Shown here: piece after piece, positions 1 to 8,550 of the stretch | Layout of the letters: the number at the start of each line of letters is the position of its first letter | Position numbering within the stretch: position 1 is the stretch's first letter | Source: Enterobacter sichuanensis | Lineage (GTDB): Bacteria; Pseudomonadota; Gammaproteobacteria; Enterobacterales; Enterobacteriaceae | NCBI RefSeq assembly: GCF_002939185.1 | Contig: NZ_POVL01000007.1 | Location: forward strand, 51,618-115,617 | Direction: 5' to 3' | Length of the DNA: 64,000 bases | Notes under the pieces: generated by a model | Seen by the model: only the letters and a program-made list of their open reading frames with translations | The model's database searches: none | Told to the model about the DNA's origin: nothing | Program-made: the position numbers and the translations under genes

Positions 1-459
1 CATACCTCCTTCAGTTCCGCGTTTGTTTACCCGGAAGTGGATGAAGACATCGATATCGAAATCAACCCGGCGGACCTGCGTATCGACGTTTACCGCGCGT
101 CCGGCGCGGGCGGACAGCACGTTAACCGTACGGAATCTGCGGTACGTATTACCCACATTCCAACCGGGCTGGTCACGCAATGCCAGAACGACCGTTCCCA
201 GCATAAGAACAAAGACCAGGCCATGAAGCAGATGAAAGCGAAGCTTTATGAGCTGGAGATGCAGAAGAAAAATGCTGAGAAACAGGCGATGGAAGATAAC
301 AAGTCTGACATCGGCTGGGGCAGCCAGATCCGTTCTTACGTCCTTGATGACTCCCGCATCAAAGACCTGCGTACCGGGGTTGAAACCCGCAACACGCAGG
401 CGGTGCTGGACGGCAGCCTGGACCAATTTATCGAAGCAAGTTTGAAAGCAGGGTTATGA
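1..459 (+). CDS. prfB: Peptide chain release factor 2 (RF2), 3' part
   Basis: RF2 reads UGA and UAA stop codons and triggers peptide release on the ribosome. The gene enters the window already open in frame 1, so the start, the autoregulatory +1 frameshift site and the codon-recognition domain lie outside. What is present is domain 3 with the catalytic GGQ loop (codons at 109-117, context SGAGGQHVN) and the C-terminal helix ending SLKAGL, almost identical to E. coli RF2. The residue four before the first Gly of GGQ is Ala (codon 97-99), equivalent to position 246, which is Thr in E. coli K-12. The TGA stop lies 9 nt before lysS, consistent with the prfB-lysS operon. Confidence 0.97.
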   Translation, partial: HTSFSSAFVYPEVDEDIDIEINPADLRIDVYRASGAGGQHVNRTESAVRITHIPTGLVTQCQNDRSQHKNKDQAMKQMKAKLYELEMQKKNAEKQAMEDNKSDIGWGSQIRSYVLDDSRIKDLRTGVETRNTQAVLDGSLDQFIEASLKAGL

Positions 460-468
460 GGAACCAAC

Positions 469-1986
469 ATGTCTGAACAACAAGCACAGGGCACTGACGC
501 GGTAGTCGATCTTAACAACGAACTGAAAACCCGCCGCGAGAAGCTGGCAGCGCTGCGTGAGCAGGGCGTGCCGTTCCCGAACGATTTTCGTCGTGACCAC
601 ACCTCAGACCAACTGCACGCTGACTTCGACGCGAAAGAGAACGAAGAGCTGGAAGCGCTGAACGTTGAAGTGGCCGTTGCAGGCCGCATGATGACCCGCC
701 GTATCATGGGTAAAGCCTCCTTCGTGACTCTGCAGGACGTTGGCGGCCGCATTCAGCTGTACGTGTCCCGTGACGATCTGCCGGAAGGTATCTACAACGA
801 GCAGTTCAAGAAGTGGGACCTGGGCGATATCCTGGGCGCGAAAGGTAAACTGTTCAAAACCAAGACCGGTGAACTGTCTATCCACTGCACCGAGCTGCGT
901 CTGCTGACCAAAGCCCTGCGCCCGCTGCCGGACAAATTCCACGGCCTGCAGGATCAGGAAGCGCGCTATCGTCAGCGCTACCTGGATCTCATCTCTAACG
1001 ATGAATCCCGCAAGACCTTCAAAATTCGCTCCCAGATCATGGCCGGTATTCGCCAGTTCATGGTTAACCGCGACTTTATGGAAGTGGAAACCCCGATGAT
1101 GCAGGTGATCCCAGGCGGCGCGTCTGCGCGTCCGTTCATCACCCATCACAACGCCCTGGACCTGGACATGTACCTGCGTATCGCGCCGGAACTGTACCTG
1201 AAGCGTCTGGTGGTCGGTGGTTTTGACCGCGTGTTCGAGATCAACCGTAACTTCCGTAACGAAGGTATCTCCGTTCGTCATAACCCAGAGTTCACCATGA
1301 TGGAACTCTATATGGCGTATGCAGATTATAAAGACCTGATCGAGCTCACCGAATCCCTGTTCCGTACGCTGGCGCAGGATATTCTGGGCACCACCCAGGT
1401 CCCTTACGGTGAAGAAGTCTTCGACTTCGGCAAGCCGTTCGAAAAACTAACCATGCGCGAAGCGATCAAGAAATACCGTCCGGAAACCAACATGGCGGAT
1501 CTGGATAACTTCGATTCTGCAAAAGCGATCGCCGAGAGCATCGGTATCAAGGTTGAGAAGAGCTGGGGTCTGGGTCGTATCGTGACTGAGATCTTCGAAG
1601 AAGTGGCCGAAGCGCACCTGATTCAGCCGACCTTCATCACCGAGTATCCGGCTGAAGTTTCTCCGTTGGCGCGTCGTAATGACCAGAACCCGGAGATCAC
1701 TGACCGCTTTGAATTCTTCATCGGCGGCCGTGAAATCGGCAACGGCTTTAGCGAGCTGAACGATGCGGAAGACCAGGCTCAGCGTTTCCAGGACCAGGTT
1801 GATGCGAAAGCGGCAGGCGACGACGAAGCGATGTTCTTCGACGAAGACTACGTGACCGCGCTGGAGCACGGTCTGCCACCAACGGCGGGTCTGGGGATTG
1901 GTATCGACCGCATGGTGATGCTGTTTACCAACAGCCACACCATCCGTGACGTGATCCTGTTCCCGGCGATGCGCCCGGTGAAATAA
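469..1986 (+). CDS. lysS: Lysyl-tRNA synthetase, class II
   Basis: Charges tRNA-Lys with lysine in the cytoplasm. The protein has 505 residues, the E. coli LysS length. It has an N-terminal OB-fold anticodon-binding domain (about 65-150) followed by the class II catalytic core. Motif 2 is visible as [11 protein letters not shown] and motif 3 as [13 protein letters not shown] near residues 474-486. The ATG is preceded by a GAGG Shine-Dalgarno that overlaps the prfB stop region, so the two are probably translated from one transcript. A strong hairpin terminator follows the stop codon. E. coli also has the paralogue lysU, but the prfB neighbour identifies this copy as lysS. Confidence 0.98.
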   Translation: MSEQQAQGTDAVVDLNNELKTRREKLAALREQGVPFPNDFRRDHTSDQLHADFDAKENEELEALNVEVAVAGRMMTRRIMGKASFVTLQDVGGRIQLYVSRDDLPEGIYNEQFKKWDLGDILGAKGKLFKTKTGELSIHCTELRLLTKALRPLPDKFHGLQDQEARYRQRYLDLISNDESRKTFKIRSQIMAGIRQFMVNRDFMEVETPMMQVIPGGASARPFITHHNALDLDMYLRIAPELYLKRLVVGGFDRVFEINRNFRNEGISVRHNPEFTMMELYMAYADYKDLIELTESLFRTLAQDILGTTQVPYGEEVFDFGKPFEKLTMREAIKKYRPETNMADLDNFDSAKAIAESIGIKVEKSWGLGRIVTEIFEEVAEAHLIQPTFITEYPAEVSPLARRNDQNPEITDRFEFFIGGREIGNGFSELNDAEDQAQRFQDQVDAKAAGDDEAMFFDEDYVTALEHGLPPTAGLGIGIDRMVMLFTNSHTIRDVILFPAMRPVK

Positions 1987-2000
1987 GTCGAACCGACGTA

Positions 2001-2026
2001 AAAAAAGCCCCGAAAGGGGCTTTTTT
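2001..2026. terminator. Bidirectional terminator between lysS and idi
   Basis: A GCCCC/GGGGC stem with a GAAA loop is flanked by an A run on the left and a T run on the right, so it can end transcription from both convergent genes. The idi stop codon (TAA, 2027-2025 on the minus strand) lies inside the flanking A/T tract, so the two genes share an extremely compact end. Confidence 0.9.
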
Positions 2027-2567
2027 ATTGCGCGGCGAACGCTCTGAGGGCGTCTCGCGCGGCCGTCGCTTCCAGCACCATCCACGGGCTAAAGCTCCAG
2101 GGCGCGGCATCGAGGGCGTGGAATAACGACTCCAGCGTAACCCACTCGAACGCCATCACTTCATCGTGGTTAATCCGCAGTTCGCTGGTGATGCGTGCTG
2201 CGAATACCGGGCAAATCTCGTTTTCAACGATCCCGGAAGGATCGGTTTCACGGTAACGAAACTCGGACGCCACGGGGGTAATATCGGTAATTTCAGCGCC
2301 GATCTCATAGCGGCAGCGTCGGATAATGGCCTCTTGCGTCTCTTCACCCGATTGCGGATGCCCGCAGACGGAGTTCGTCCAGACGCCCGGCCAGGCTTTT
2401 TTGCTTAACGCACGCCGGGTTACCAGACATTCACCGTTGTCGTTAAACAACCAGGAGGAGAACGCCAGATGCAGAGGGGTTTGGGTCGTGTGCGCGGCGT
2501 ACTTTTCCTGAGTGCCAATCACCTTTCCCTGGTCGTTTACCAAAATAACGTGTTCTTGAATACTCAT
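2025..2567 (-). CDS. idi: Isopentenyl-diphosphate delta-isomerase, type 1
   Basis: Interconverts IPP and DMAPP, the C5 units for quinones, undecaprenyl phosphate and other isoprenoids. It has 180 residues, close to E. coli Idi (182). The catalytic cysteine sits in TNSVCGHP, and the acidic catalytic segment is [14 protein letters not shown], with the conserved Glu of the type 1 Nudix-fold enzymes. Metal-binding histidines are expected in the HLAFSSW and CGHP segments. The start is the ATG that gives [12 protein letters not shown], aligned with the E. coli N-terminus. The gene converges on lysS and is transcribed away from actS. Confidence 0.96.
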   Translation of the reverse strand: MSIQEHVILVNDQGKVIGTQEKYAAHTTQTPLHLAFSSWLFNDNGECLVTRRALSKKAWPGVWTNSVCGHPQSGEETQEAIIRRCRYEIGAEITDITPVASEFRYRETDPSGIVENEICPVFAARITSELRINHDEVMAFEWVTLESLFHALDAAPWSFSPWMVLEATAARDALRAFAAQ

Positions 2568-2670
2568 TCCTGCTCCAGTGCCAACGATGCGGATGGTTCT
2601 GCACCATCAGCAGAGCAGCATTATACGGCATTCTTATACGAACGGTTTGTCTCCAGGAGCGGAAAAGGGC

Positions 2671-2699
2671 TGACCCTTCACACTTCTGGCTGGTATTAT
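2671..2699 (+). promoter_or_regulatory. Candidate promoter of actS
   Basis: An extended -10 element, TGG followed by TATTAT (2694-2699), lies about 50 nt upstream of the actS start. The -35 at 2671-2676 (TGACCC) matches poorly, as expected for an extended -10 promoter. Inferred from sequence only. Confidence 0.4.
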
Positions 2700-2749
2700 A
2701 GGGCGCCATTCACGCTGACCGAGGATCTGTTTTGTTTGCAGGAAGCCTG

Positions 2750-3475
2750 ATGAGAAAACCCATCACCGCCATTTTTTGTCTGACGCTGACGCTATTACTG
2801 GCAGGCTGTTCAGGAAGCAAATCATCGGATATGGGCAGCTATACCGGTTCGGTCTATACCGTTAAGCGCGGGGATACGCTGTATCGCATTTCGCGTGCGA
2901 CCGGGACCAGCGTGAAGGATCTGGCACTGCTCAATAATCTCTCTCCGCCTTACACTATCGAGGTGGGGCAGAAGCTGAAGGTTTCTGGCGGTTCGTCCGC
3001 AGGCAAAAAATCCTCCTCGAAGGGCAAAACCGCGAAAGTGACGCCGTCTTACGCGGTGCCGCAGTCTTCCTGGCCGCCGGTCGGTCAACGCTGCTGGATC
3101 TGGCCGGCCAGCGGTAAAGTGGTGCTGCCGTACTCCCTTGCTGAAGGCGGTAACAAAGGTATTGATATCGCTGCTGCACGCGGTACGCCGGTTTATGCCT
3201 CCGGTGCCGGAAAGGTGGTTTACGTCGGTAACCAGCTGCGCGGCTACGGTAACCTGATCATGATTAAGCATGGCGAAGACTACATCACGGCTTATGCGCA
3301 CAACGACACGATGCTGGTCAACAACGGACAGAACGTGAAGGCAGGGCAGAAGATCGCCACCATGGGCAGCACAGGCACGGACACGGTGAAGCTGCATTTC
3401 CAGATCCGCTATAAGGCGACGGCCATCGATCCGCAGCGTTATCTTCCTGCGCCCGGCGGCAAACCGAAGTGCTAA
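2750..3475 (+). CDS. actS: LytM-domain lipoprotein, amidase activator ActS (YgeR)
   Basis: Activates periplasmic N-acetylmuramyl-L-alanine amidases during cell separation; in E. coli ActS acts on AmiC and related amidases. The 241-residue protein starts with a lipoprotein signal (LLLAGC lipobox, Cys about 23), then a LysM domain (YTVKRGDTLYRISRATGTS, about 37-80) that binds peptidoglycan, and a C-terminal M23/LytM domain (about 130-240). The LytM zinc site is degenerate: GIDIA replaces the usual HxGxD, and KLHFQIR has Lys where catalytic members have His. This is typical of a non-enzymatic activator. The start at 2750 was chosen over an upstream in-frame TTG (2732) because of the CAGGAAG ribosome site. 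The target amiC lies at 62661-63914. Confidence 0.92.
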   Translation: MRKPITAIFCLTLTLLLAGCSGSKSSDMGSYTGSVYTVKRGDTLYRISRATGTSVKDLALLNNLSPPYTIEVGQKLKVSGGSSAGKKSSSKGKTAKVTPSYAVPQSSWPPVGQRCWIWPASGKVVLPYSLAEGGNKGIDIAAARGTPVYASGAGKVVYVGNQLRGYGNLIMIKHGEDYITAYAHNDTMLVNNGQNVKAGQKIATMGSTGTDTVKLHFQIRYKATAIDPQRYLPAPGGKPKC

Positions 3476-3510
3476 GTGATTATTTTATCGCCGGTTAGTG
3501 GTGAAGAGGC

Positions 3511-3538
3511 TTGTATGAAGAAGCGTAAGGTCTATAAT
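3511..3538 (+). promoter_or_regulatory. Promoter of the tRNA-Gly gene
   Basis: A perfect TATAAT -10 (3533-3538) with a TTGTAT -35 (3511-3516) and a 16-nt spacer, ending 17 nt before the mature tRNA. The downstream discriminator region is GC-containing, as in stable-RNA promoters. Confidence 0.75.
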
Positions 3539-3555
3539 GCCTTACGCACCTCAAA

Positions 3556-3629
3556 GCGGGCGTAGTTCAATGGTAGAACGAGAGCTTCCCAAGCTCTATA
3601 CGAGGGTTCGATTCCCTTCGCCCGCTCCA
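3556..3629 (+). tRNA. glyU: tRNA-Gly (anticodon CCC)
   Basis: A full 74-nt cloverleaf. The acceptor arms GCGGGCG and CGCCCGC pair perfectly and are followed by the discriminator T and an encoded CCA. The anticodon stem is AGAGC/GCTCT around the loop TTCCCAA, giving anticodon CCC at 3588-3590. The T arm is GAGGGTTCGATTCCCTT. It decodes GGG. In E. coli glyU is the gene next to ygeR and is the integration point of the ETT2 island. Here accessory DNA begins directly downstream, but I found no second copy of the tRNA 3' end within the following 5 kb. Confidence 0.97.
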
Positions 3630-4109
3630 GATCTCTCTCCTTGTGGAGAAGCCTTAAAAGCCTTCTCTATCAGCAACTTAAATAGTTACCTATTTTAGTC
3701 GCCTATGGGTTCTACCATTGTGATCAGCCCTTGGTAACTGTCACGCTAAGTTACATGGTGAGATGACAGTATAACTCAGCGTTGGCGGCAGTTGCATCCT
3801 CACACCGCGATAGTAAAACGTGAAGAAAAAGCCCATCCAGGCATAGTTATGTCATCGAAAGATTGATCATACGCATTTCAAGCCCGATGTGCGGCTCTCA
3901 GAGCTACGTAAACAGGTTTATGGTGATAACGTACCTACAAACGACATGTAGGCTCTATGAGCGTTTCAGCCACGCTCCCGCAAGGGTACACGGTTATCCT
4001 GATAAGGTGTGATCCCTCTGACAGTCTGATGAAGTCGCTACGCTCCGCTTGTTGTTGTATCACCAACGGGGCTTTATGGCTTCTATTATCTAAAATTAGG
4101 GAAAAGGGG
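3630..4109. other. Non-coding stretch at the start of the accessory region
   Basis: About 480 nt without a convincing gene. An in-frame fragment (about 3855-3954) ends in the peptide SELRKQVYGDNVPTNDM and a TAG stop. It has no start and is interrupted upstream, so it may be the tail of a decayed gene. A 7-bp inverted repeat, ACTGTCA/TGACAGT, sits at 3737-3743 and 3764-3770. No integrase or attachment-site duplication was recognised. Confidence 0.5.
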
Positions 4110-4133
4110 AAAGGCTGGATCTCTCCAGCCTTT
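4110..4133 (-). terminator. Terminator of the T6SS effector operon
   Basis: An AAAGGCTGG/CCAGCCTTT hairpin with a 6-nt loop lies just after the last minus-strand gene (stop at 4139). On the minus strand it is followed by a pyrimidine-rich TTTCCCCTTTT tract. Confidence 0.7.
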
Positions 4134-4138
4134 GGCGG

Positions 4139-4402
4139 TCATCTCACTTTCTTGAAGATAAGCAGGATCAGAGGGACGCAGACAGCGAAACCAATGATAG
4201 AGGCTAAAGCCGAATCAGAGTGATTTTGCGATAGATCCTTAACAAACCAGGTGCATTGAGAAGGCGTAAGCTCCCCACTCTGGCTCATTGTCTCTGAAAA
4301 GTTAAGCGCGAAGACCAGATCGAAATACAGCACGATAACGTAATAGGCTATGCAGATCAGCGCGATAATCCCCCACCTGATCCAGAACTTCTTATTCATC
4401 AT
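4139..4402 (-). CDS. Small two-TM protein, putative immunity protein (copy 2)
   Basis: 87 residues with no function I recognise. It has a positively charged N-terminus, a first membrane helix (about 9-32), a polar loop of about 35 residues, and a second helix ending CVPLILLIFKKVR. The charge pattern puts both ends in the cytoplasm and the loop in the periplasm. It is the last gene of a four-gene minus-strand operon. Its start overlaps the stop of its paralogue (ATGATGA), and the second ATG at 4399 is equally possible. The shared C-terminal helix with the upstream gene shows a tandem duplication. Position just after a PAAR-type effector suggests protection against that toxin; this is inference. 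Confidence 0.65.
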   Translation of the reverse strand: MMNKKFWIRWGIIALICIAYYVIVLYFDLVFALNFSETMSQSGELTPSQCTWFVKDLSQNHSDSALASIIGFAVCVPLILLIFKKVR

Positions 4403-4674
4403 CTCACCTTTTTAAAGATCAGTAGGATGAGAGGCACGCAGATCGCAAAGCCAAAAAGGGCGACAGTAAAAACGCCATCAGTGGCTTGCATGATCGAGTC
4501 TATAGAAGCTTGGTACTCTTTTAATGGGATTGGGCCAGAAAACCGCATACTTTCACTCTCGCTGAATGCGGAAAAAGAGAAGGTAGATAGCACCAGTGCG
4601 ATAAAGTAGCATAGCGATACAATGACAATCCCACCCCATCGGAAAATGGTTTTAATTCTATTCGTCATCGCCAT
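4399..4674 (-). CDS. Small two-TM protein, putative immunity protein (copy 1)
   Basis: 91 residues. It has a first helix (about 11-32), a periplasmic loop rich in Ser and Glu, and a second helix ending FAICVPLILLIFKKVR, the same end as the downstream gene. The start at 4674 has an AGGGGGA ribosome site 5 nt upstream and lies 17 nt inside the effector gene, indicating translational coupling. Cognate immunity proteins of periplasm-acting T6SS toxins are commonly exported or membrane-anchored and encoded directly after the effector. That context, not homology, is the basis for the call. Confidence 0.68.
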   Translation of the reverse strand: MAMTNRIKTIFRWGGIVIVSLCYFIALVLSTFSFSAFSESESMRFSGPIPLKEYQASIDSIMQATDGVFTVALFGFAICVPLILLIFKKVR

Positions 4675-5794
4675 AAGATCCCCCTAATACGCCACCTACA
4701 GTGCCGCCGGAATACGGAGACAATGAATCGCCAGTGGCTGCACCTTCCGCTGCAACATGCTGAGCTACACCACCGCGAGTTTCCTGGAATGGTTGTAAGT
4801 TGCCTGAATTAGGGTATTGCTCTTTGAATACTCCGGTCATCTCAACGACAAGCATTGAGGACATGTCTCCACCCTTTGCGATGAGAAATCTTTGCAGCGA
4901 TACCGGAACGGTGAAATCTTCCTCAGCTTCAAAAGGTAGTTGGGTCGTCGTAGATGTGTAACCGTGCTCAAATACCGTAGAGCCAGCAAACTTAATCCCC
5001 GCAACTGAATGTGTGGTGCAGTTGCTGCCAGTAACGTCATACTCATCAATGGTATGGCCTCTCCTCCTTGTTGTCTCTGGCATTTTTGATGTTTGTATAG
5101 CTGGCTTACTGTTGTTCCATAGGTCTTCGAAGAACGCTCTTGTCTTCATCGGGTCAGCATCGTCTATGCGGAAAACACGAGCACCCATCTCATAGAGTTC
5201 AGAACGATAGTAAACCCTTGCATCTTCATCTTGCAGGAAGTTAAGAACACCATCTCCCGTAAAGCCTCCACGATTGGTTCTGCCATAGCGACCATACGTG
5301 TAGAGATAGACATTGTTATTCTCGTGCACCGAAACGAAAGCGTGACCTGTGTTTTTGGTTTCAGTCCAGAGGTAAACGCCGTTCAATGGCTGGTTATCTT
5401 CTGGTTTGCAGGTATCAGCAAAGGTGTTTTGCTTCTTCGCTGCCTGTGCATGTTGCACTGGCTCTACAGGCGCTGTCGCCCAAGAAGGGGTATTCACCTC
5501 AACGGTGCCAGGCGCGATAAGAAAATTAGTACCCTGTGGACAACCGCAGTGGATTTCTGCACCGTCCACGGCGACTGCAGCGCTATTTGAGCAGCGAGGA
5601 TCACCGCTCACTATCACCCCCACTTTCCCGCATTTCGGGCAAGGGGTTGTCTTATCGCCGATATAGAGTTTCCACTTGCCCATGACAGACATACCGGGGC
5701 GGGCGGCAATACATTGTGCGCCTGTAGATGTTTTATCTCCATGTAGACCAACGTTCTTACCGTGAACTGTGCAGCCTCTGTTAACCGATGCCAT
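4658..5794 (-). CDS. PAAR-domain type VI secretion effector
   Basis: 378 residues. Residues 1-97 are a PAAR domain (repeats of the type GDKTSTGAQC, GDKTTPCPKCGKVG, VAVDGAEIHCGC), which caps the VgrG spike of the type VI secretion system. A linker follows, then a C-terminal toxin domain (about 130-350). That domain shows GHAFVSV with His151 and SNCTTHS with Cys259 and His262. A His that precedes the Cys is the order found in circularly permuted papain-like/LRAT/YiiX proteins, so a peptidase, amidase or acyl-hydrolase activity is plausible but unproven. The tail is Gly/Ser-rich. No other T6SS gene lies in the window, so this is an orphan effector that must use a system encoded elsewhere. Confidence 0.78.
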   Translation of the reverse strand: MASVNRGCTVHGKNVGLHGDKTSTGAQCIAARPGMSVMGKWKLYIGDKTTPCPKCGKVGVIVSGDPRCSNSAAVAVDGAEIHCGCPQGTNFLIAPGTVEVNTPSWATAPVEPVQHAQAAKKQNTFADTCKPEDNQPLNGVYLWTETKNTGHAFVSVHENNNVYLYTYGRYGRTNRGGFTGDGVLNFLQDEDARVYYRSELYEMGARVFRIDDADPMKTRAFFEDLWNNSKPAIQTSKMPETTRRRGHTIDEYDVTGSNCTTHSVAGIKFAGSTVFEHGYTSTTTQLPFEAEEDFTVPVSLQRFLIAKGGDMSSMLVVEMTGVFKEQYPNSGNLQPFQETRGGVAQHVAAEGAATGDSLSPYSGGTVGGVLGGSYGDDE

Positions 5795-5804
5795 AGTGAC
5801 CGCC

Positions 5805-6266
5805 TTATTTCAGAAAGTTTTCTGGCAACGATTCCCCTGCTCGGACTACTCTTCTTCCGGCATTCTGTGGGCTACTGATAATTTCGTCGCCGTTGTCGAG
5901 CAAGCTACCGACAAGAGCGGCGGAGTCACCAGAGGTATTGCCTACTCCAGTGCTGATTTTCGCGGTGGTTCCATCTGGATAACGAACTTCATCACCCACA
6001 AGAGATACATTTAGGCGTGTTCCGTCTTCAATTTCGATCTGTTGCCCGTTGTATTCACTGATAACCGTTCCCCCGTTGCGGGTTAAGCTACCCTCTGTAG
6101 CAATCAGATAAGCGGCTGTAACTGGGTGAGCGAGGTTGTAGGCGTTTCTTTCAGCGATCAGATTACGGGCTTCTTCGTTCATTTCCGCGAGCTGTTCAGC
6201 TGTGAATGGTGACTGGTCAAATGCTGCCAGCATTTCGGCGGTGAGTTCATTGGTGTATTGCTTCAT
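5805..6266 (-). CDS. Small PAAR-like protein leading the effector operon
   Basis: 153 residues, 10 nt upstream of the PAAR effector on the same strand. The N-terminal half is helical and acidic (TAEMLAAFDQSPFTAEQLAE). The C-terminal half has GDEVRYPDGTTAKISTGVGN followed by ALVGSLLDNGDEI, which resembles the beta-rich GD...DGT...G.P.ALVGS pattern of PAAR-type spike tips, though this is by eye only. It may be a second tip, an adaptor or chaperone for loading the effector. I do not recognise a precise family. Confidence 0.6.
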   Translation of the reverse strand: MKQYTNELTAEMLAAFDQSPFTAEQLAEMNEEARNLIAERNAYNLAHPVTAAYLIATEGSLTRNGGTVISEYNGQQIEIEDGTRLNVSLVGDEVRYPDGTTAKISTGVGNTSGDSAALVGSLLDNGDEIISSPQNAGRRVVRAGESLPENFLK

Positions 6267-6383
6267 AAGTCCCTCTACTTGCTATGGAAATAATTTCAGT
6301 GGCTATTTTACAAGCAATGACCACATGAACAACAAGTATTAGACTTAAGCAAAATTATGTTTCGTAACAACCAGTAAAGGGGG

Positions 6384-6780
<397 letters not shown>

Positions 6781-6790
<10 letters not shown>

Positions 6791-7131
6791 AGCCCTTCCA
6801 CGCTTTCTGATGGCAGATTCATCACTGTTTTAATGCTGGTTTCGATGCTACGAATAATGTCTTCACGTGGACCGTTACGCCAGTCAGCACTTGCGTAAAA
6901 AGTTTCAAGAACCGTAGCCATGCTTTCAGCACTATCAAAGGCGCGGATAAGGTAGTAGCAATCCGGGTCATGCAGCGAGTTACCAAACGCAACAACATCG
7001 ATCTTGTGGCGTTGGTGAAGGGGTACACTGATTTCCTGCATGATGGCGTGAAAAGCTGCTCCGGTGCCTTTGTGCAGTGTGTATTGCAGTATCTCAACCG
7101 TTCTCAAAGTATCATCTCCGTTGGTTGCCAC
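6781..7131 (-). CDS. NIPSNAP-like small protein
   Basis: 116 residues. The pattern VEILQYTLHKGTGAAFHAIM followed by DVVAFGNSLHDPDCYYLIRA and SADWRNGPRE resembles the NIPSNAP/ferredoxin-like alpha-beta barrel family of small cytoplasmic proteins, which have no settled function. The assignment is by pattern only. The stop codon falls exactly where the IS3 relic begins (the last codons merge into GVIVDQD-type transposase sequence), so the natural C-terminus may have been altered by the insertion. It is not obviously in an operon with its neighbours. Confidence 0.6.
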
Positions 7132-7737
7132 TCGGCAGTTCCTTGTTAATAGAGATTAAAGTAAACGGAATTGATCCGCGAGACCACAAGTAATCAAACG
7201 GCTTTCCGTAAGCAAAGCAGCAATATGTGACTCAAACACGTAGTAAAGCGCTATGCCGCGTTTTTATCATGGGCAGGGTCAGTCCAGGACAGGTCTTGTA
7301 TCGTTTATTGATAGCGCGGCAGTACAATTGCGTTGCCTTTTAATTAAACAGGGAAGTGCTTTGCTCAATTGCAGGTAGTGACTCTTTCATGGTGTGCTTT
7401 TTCAGGCACCACGCTCTTTTTATTAAAGGAATACGCTTTTTCAAACGCAGGTTCGCAACCAGGAATCCCCCATTGGTGTTTATTAGGCATGAAGTATGTT
7501 ACTTCCGCTCAGGTACCCTGACCAGGATTCGGTAAGCGTCTTGCTTACGGATGGCGTTAATCGAGACGTGTCTTGTTTCAACGCGCTGGCGATCCTGAGA
7601 AGATAGACAACATAACAAAGAGTAATGCCGTGTGTGTTTATTGCCTGTTGGTGTAGCGCATATCTCATCATATGCGCTACACAATTTTTTACGGCTCACC
7701 AGCATCTCGCTGAACAGAAAACTGATATTTCAGGAGA
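7132..7737. other. Non-coding stretch, nothing recognised
   Basis: About 600 nt of relatively AT-rich DNA between the NIPSNAP-like gene and the lectin gene. Short minus-strand frames (for example 7499-7705) have no ribosome site and no recognisable protein pattern. It looks like decayed accessory DNA. Confidence 0.5.
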
Positions 7738-8550
7738 TTAACCCTTAATTTTTAGTTCCTTGATGCGGAAATCATTCCCCATACTGGCTGCAACATGGCT
7801 GACTACCTCGAGTTCAGCTTTACTGCCTGTGGCTTTGAATTTACCACTCAGGGTTATCCATTCGTTCGCTTGCTTCAGTTCTAACGGTGTGGAAATATCT
7901 TTGCCGTCAGCACGGAGAGAAATTTTTGGCGCTTCATATTTTCCAATAATGCGCGCAGCTTTCACCGTCCAGGTATATTCATGCCCGGCAGTAAGACCTG
8001 CCAGCGTCTTTTTGAGGATCACGCCGGCGTGGTTTTTGTTGGCATTGGTAATGAACTCGACGGCGCGGGTGCTGGCATCAACCAGGTAAAGATCGTGCCC
8101 GGCCGGTCCCGCCTGCCAGCTATTCCAGTTATCACGTTCGAAGTTGGTTAAATCTTCAAACGGTGCTGCCGTCGCGGCCGAAATATCCGCCTCGCGATAA
8201 ACTTCAACGCTGAATTCACCCGAATTATCTTTGTACTGGTCTTTACCGTCGGCAAAAATCAGCGTCAGAGTGCCTTCAGCTGGAACTGACCAGCGATATT
8301 TATGGTTGCCAACTGGCCAGGCATCCTTACCGATCCGTGCCTGAAGCGAAGGATTACGTACCGTCAGCGTTTCACCCTCTCTGGGAATGCGTCCCTGAGG
8401 GGCGGTCAGTGCAAACGTTTCAATCCCATTCCGGGCCCAACCACTGGCCAGAATGGTAATTATCTCTCCCGCTTTGAGGAATATCTCTGTGTTTGTTCCT
8501 TCGGCATTTTTAGCGTCAACTTTTCCTGACCAGATTAAATTTTCGCTCAT
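7738..8550 (-). CDS. LecA (PA-IL)-like lectin with a second beta-sandwich domain
   Basis: 270 residues without a signal peptide. Residues 1-118 follow the P. aeruginosa galactose lectin LecA: MSENLIWSGKVDAKNAEG, then KAGEIITILASGWA, KYRWSVPAEGTLTLIFADG and DNSGEFSVEVY. LecA binds Ca2+ and galactose through Asp100, Asn107 and Asn108 plus Tyr36. Here Asp101 and Asn109 are kept, Asn107 is replaced by Asp108, and Tyr36 by Asn. Residues about 130-270 (NWNSWQAGPAGHDLYLV to FRIKELKIKG) look like a jelly-roll carbohydrate-binding module. The ribosome site is AGGAG, 7 nt before the ATG. Ligand and export route are unknown. The gene stands alone in accessory DNA. Confidence 0.8.
   Translation of the reverse strand: MSENLIWSGKVDAKNAEGTNTEIFLKAGEIITILASGWARNGIETFALTAPQGRIPREGETLTVRNPSLQARIGKDAWPVGNHKYRWSVPAEGTLTLIFADGKDQYKDNSGEFSVEVYREADISAATAAPFEDLTNFERDNWNSWQAGPAGHDLYLVDASTRAVEFITNANKNHAGVILKKTLAGLTAGHEYTWTVKAARIIGKYEAPKISLRADGKDISTPLELKQANEWITLSGKFKATGSKAELEVVSHVAASMGNDFRIKELKIKG

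Noticed and set aside
604..1281. 225-residue open frame antisense to lysS
   Set aside because: Inside a universally conserved synthetase gene and without start signals.
3957..4223. 88-residue frame on the plus strand after the tRNA
   Set aside because: Crosses the terminator and the 3' end of the putative immunity gene; no ribosome site or protein pattern.
7499..7705. 68-residue frame upstream of the lectin gene
   Set aside because: No ribosome site, no homology pattern; likely decayed DNA.
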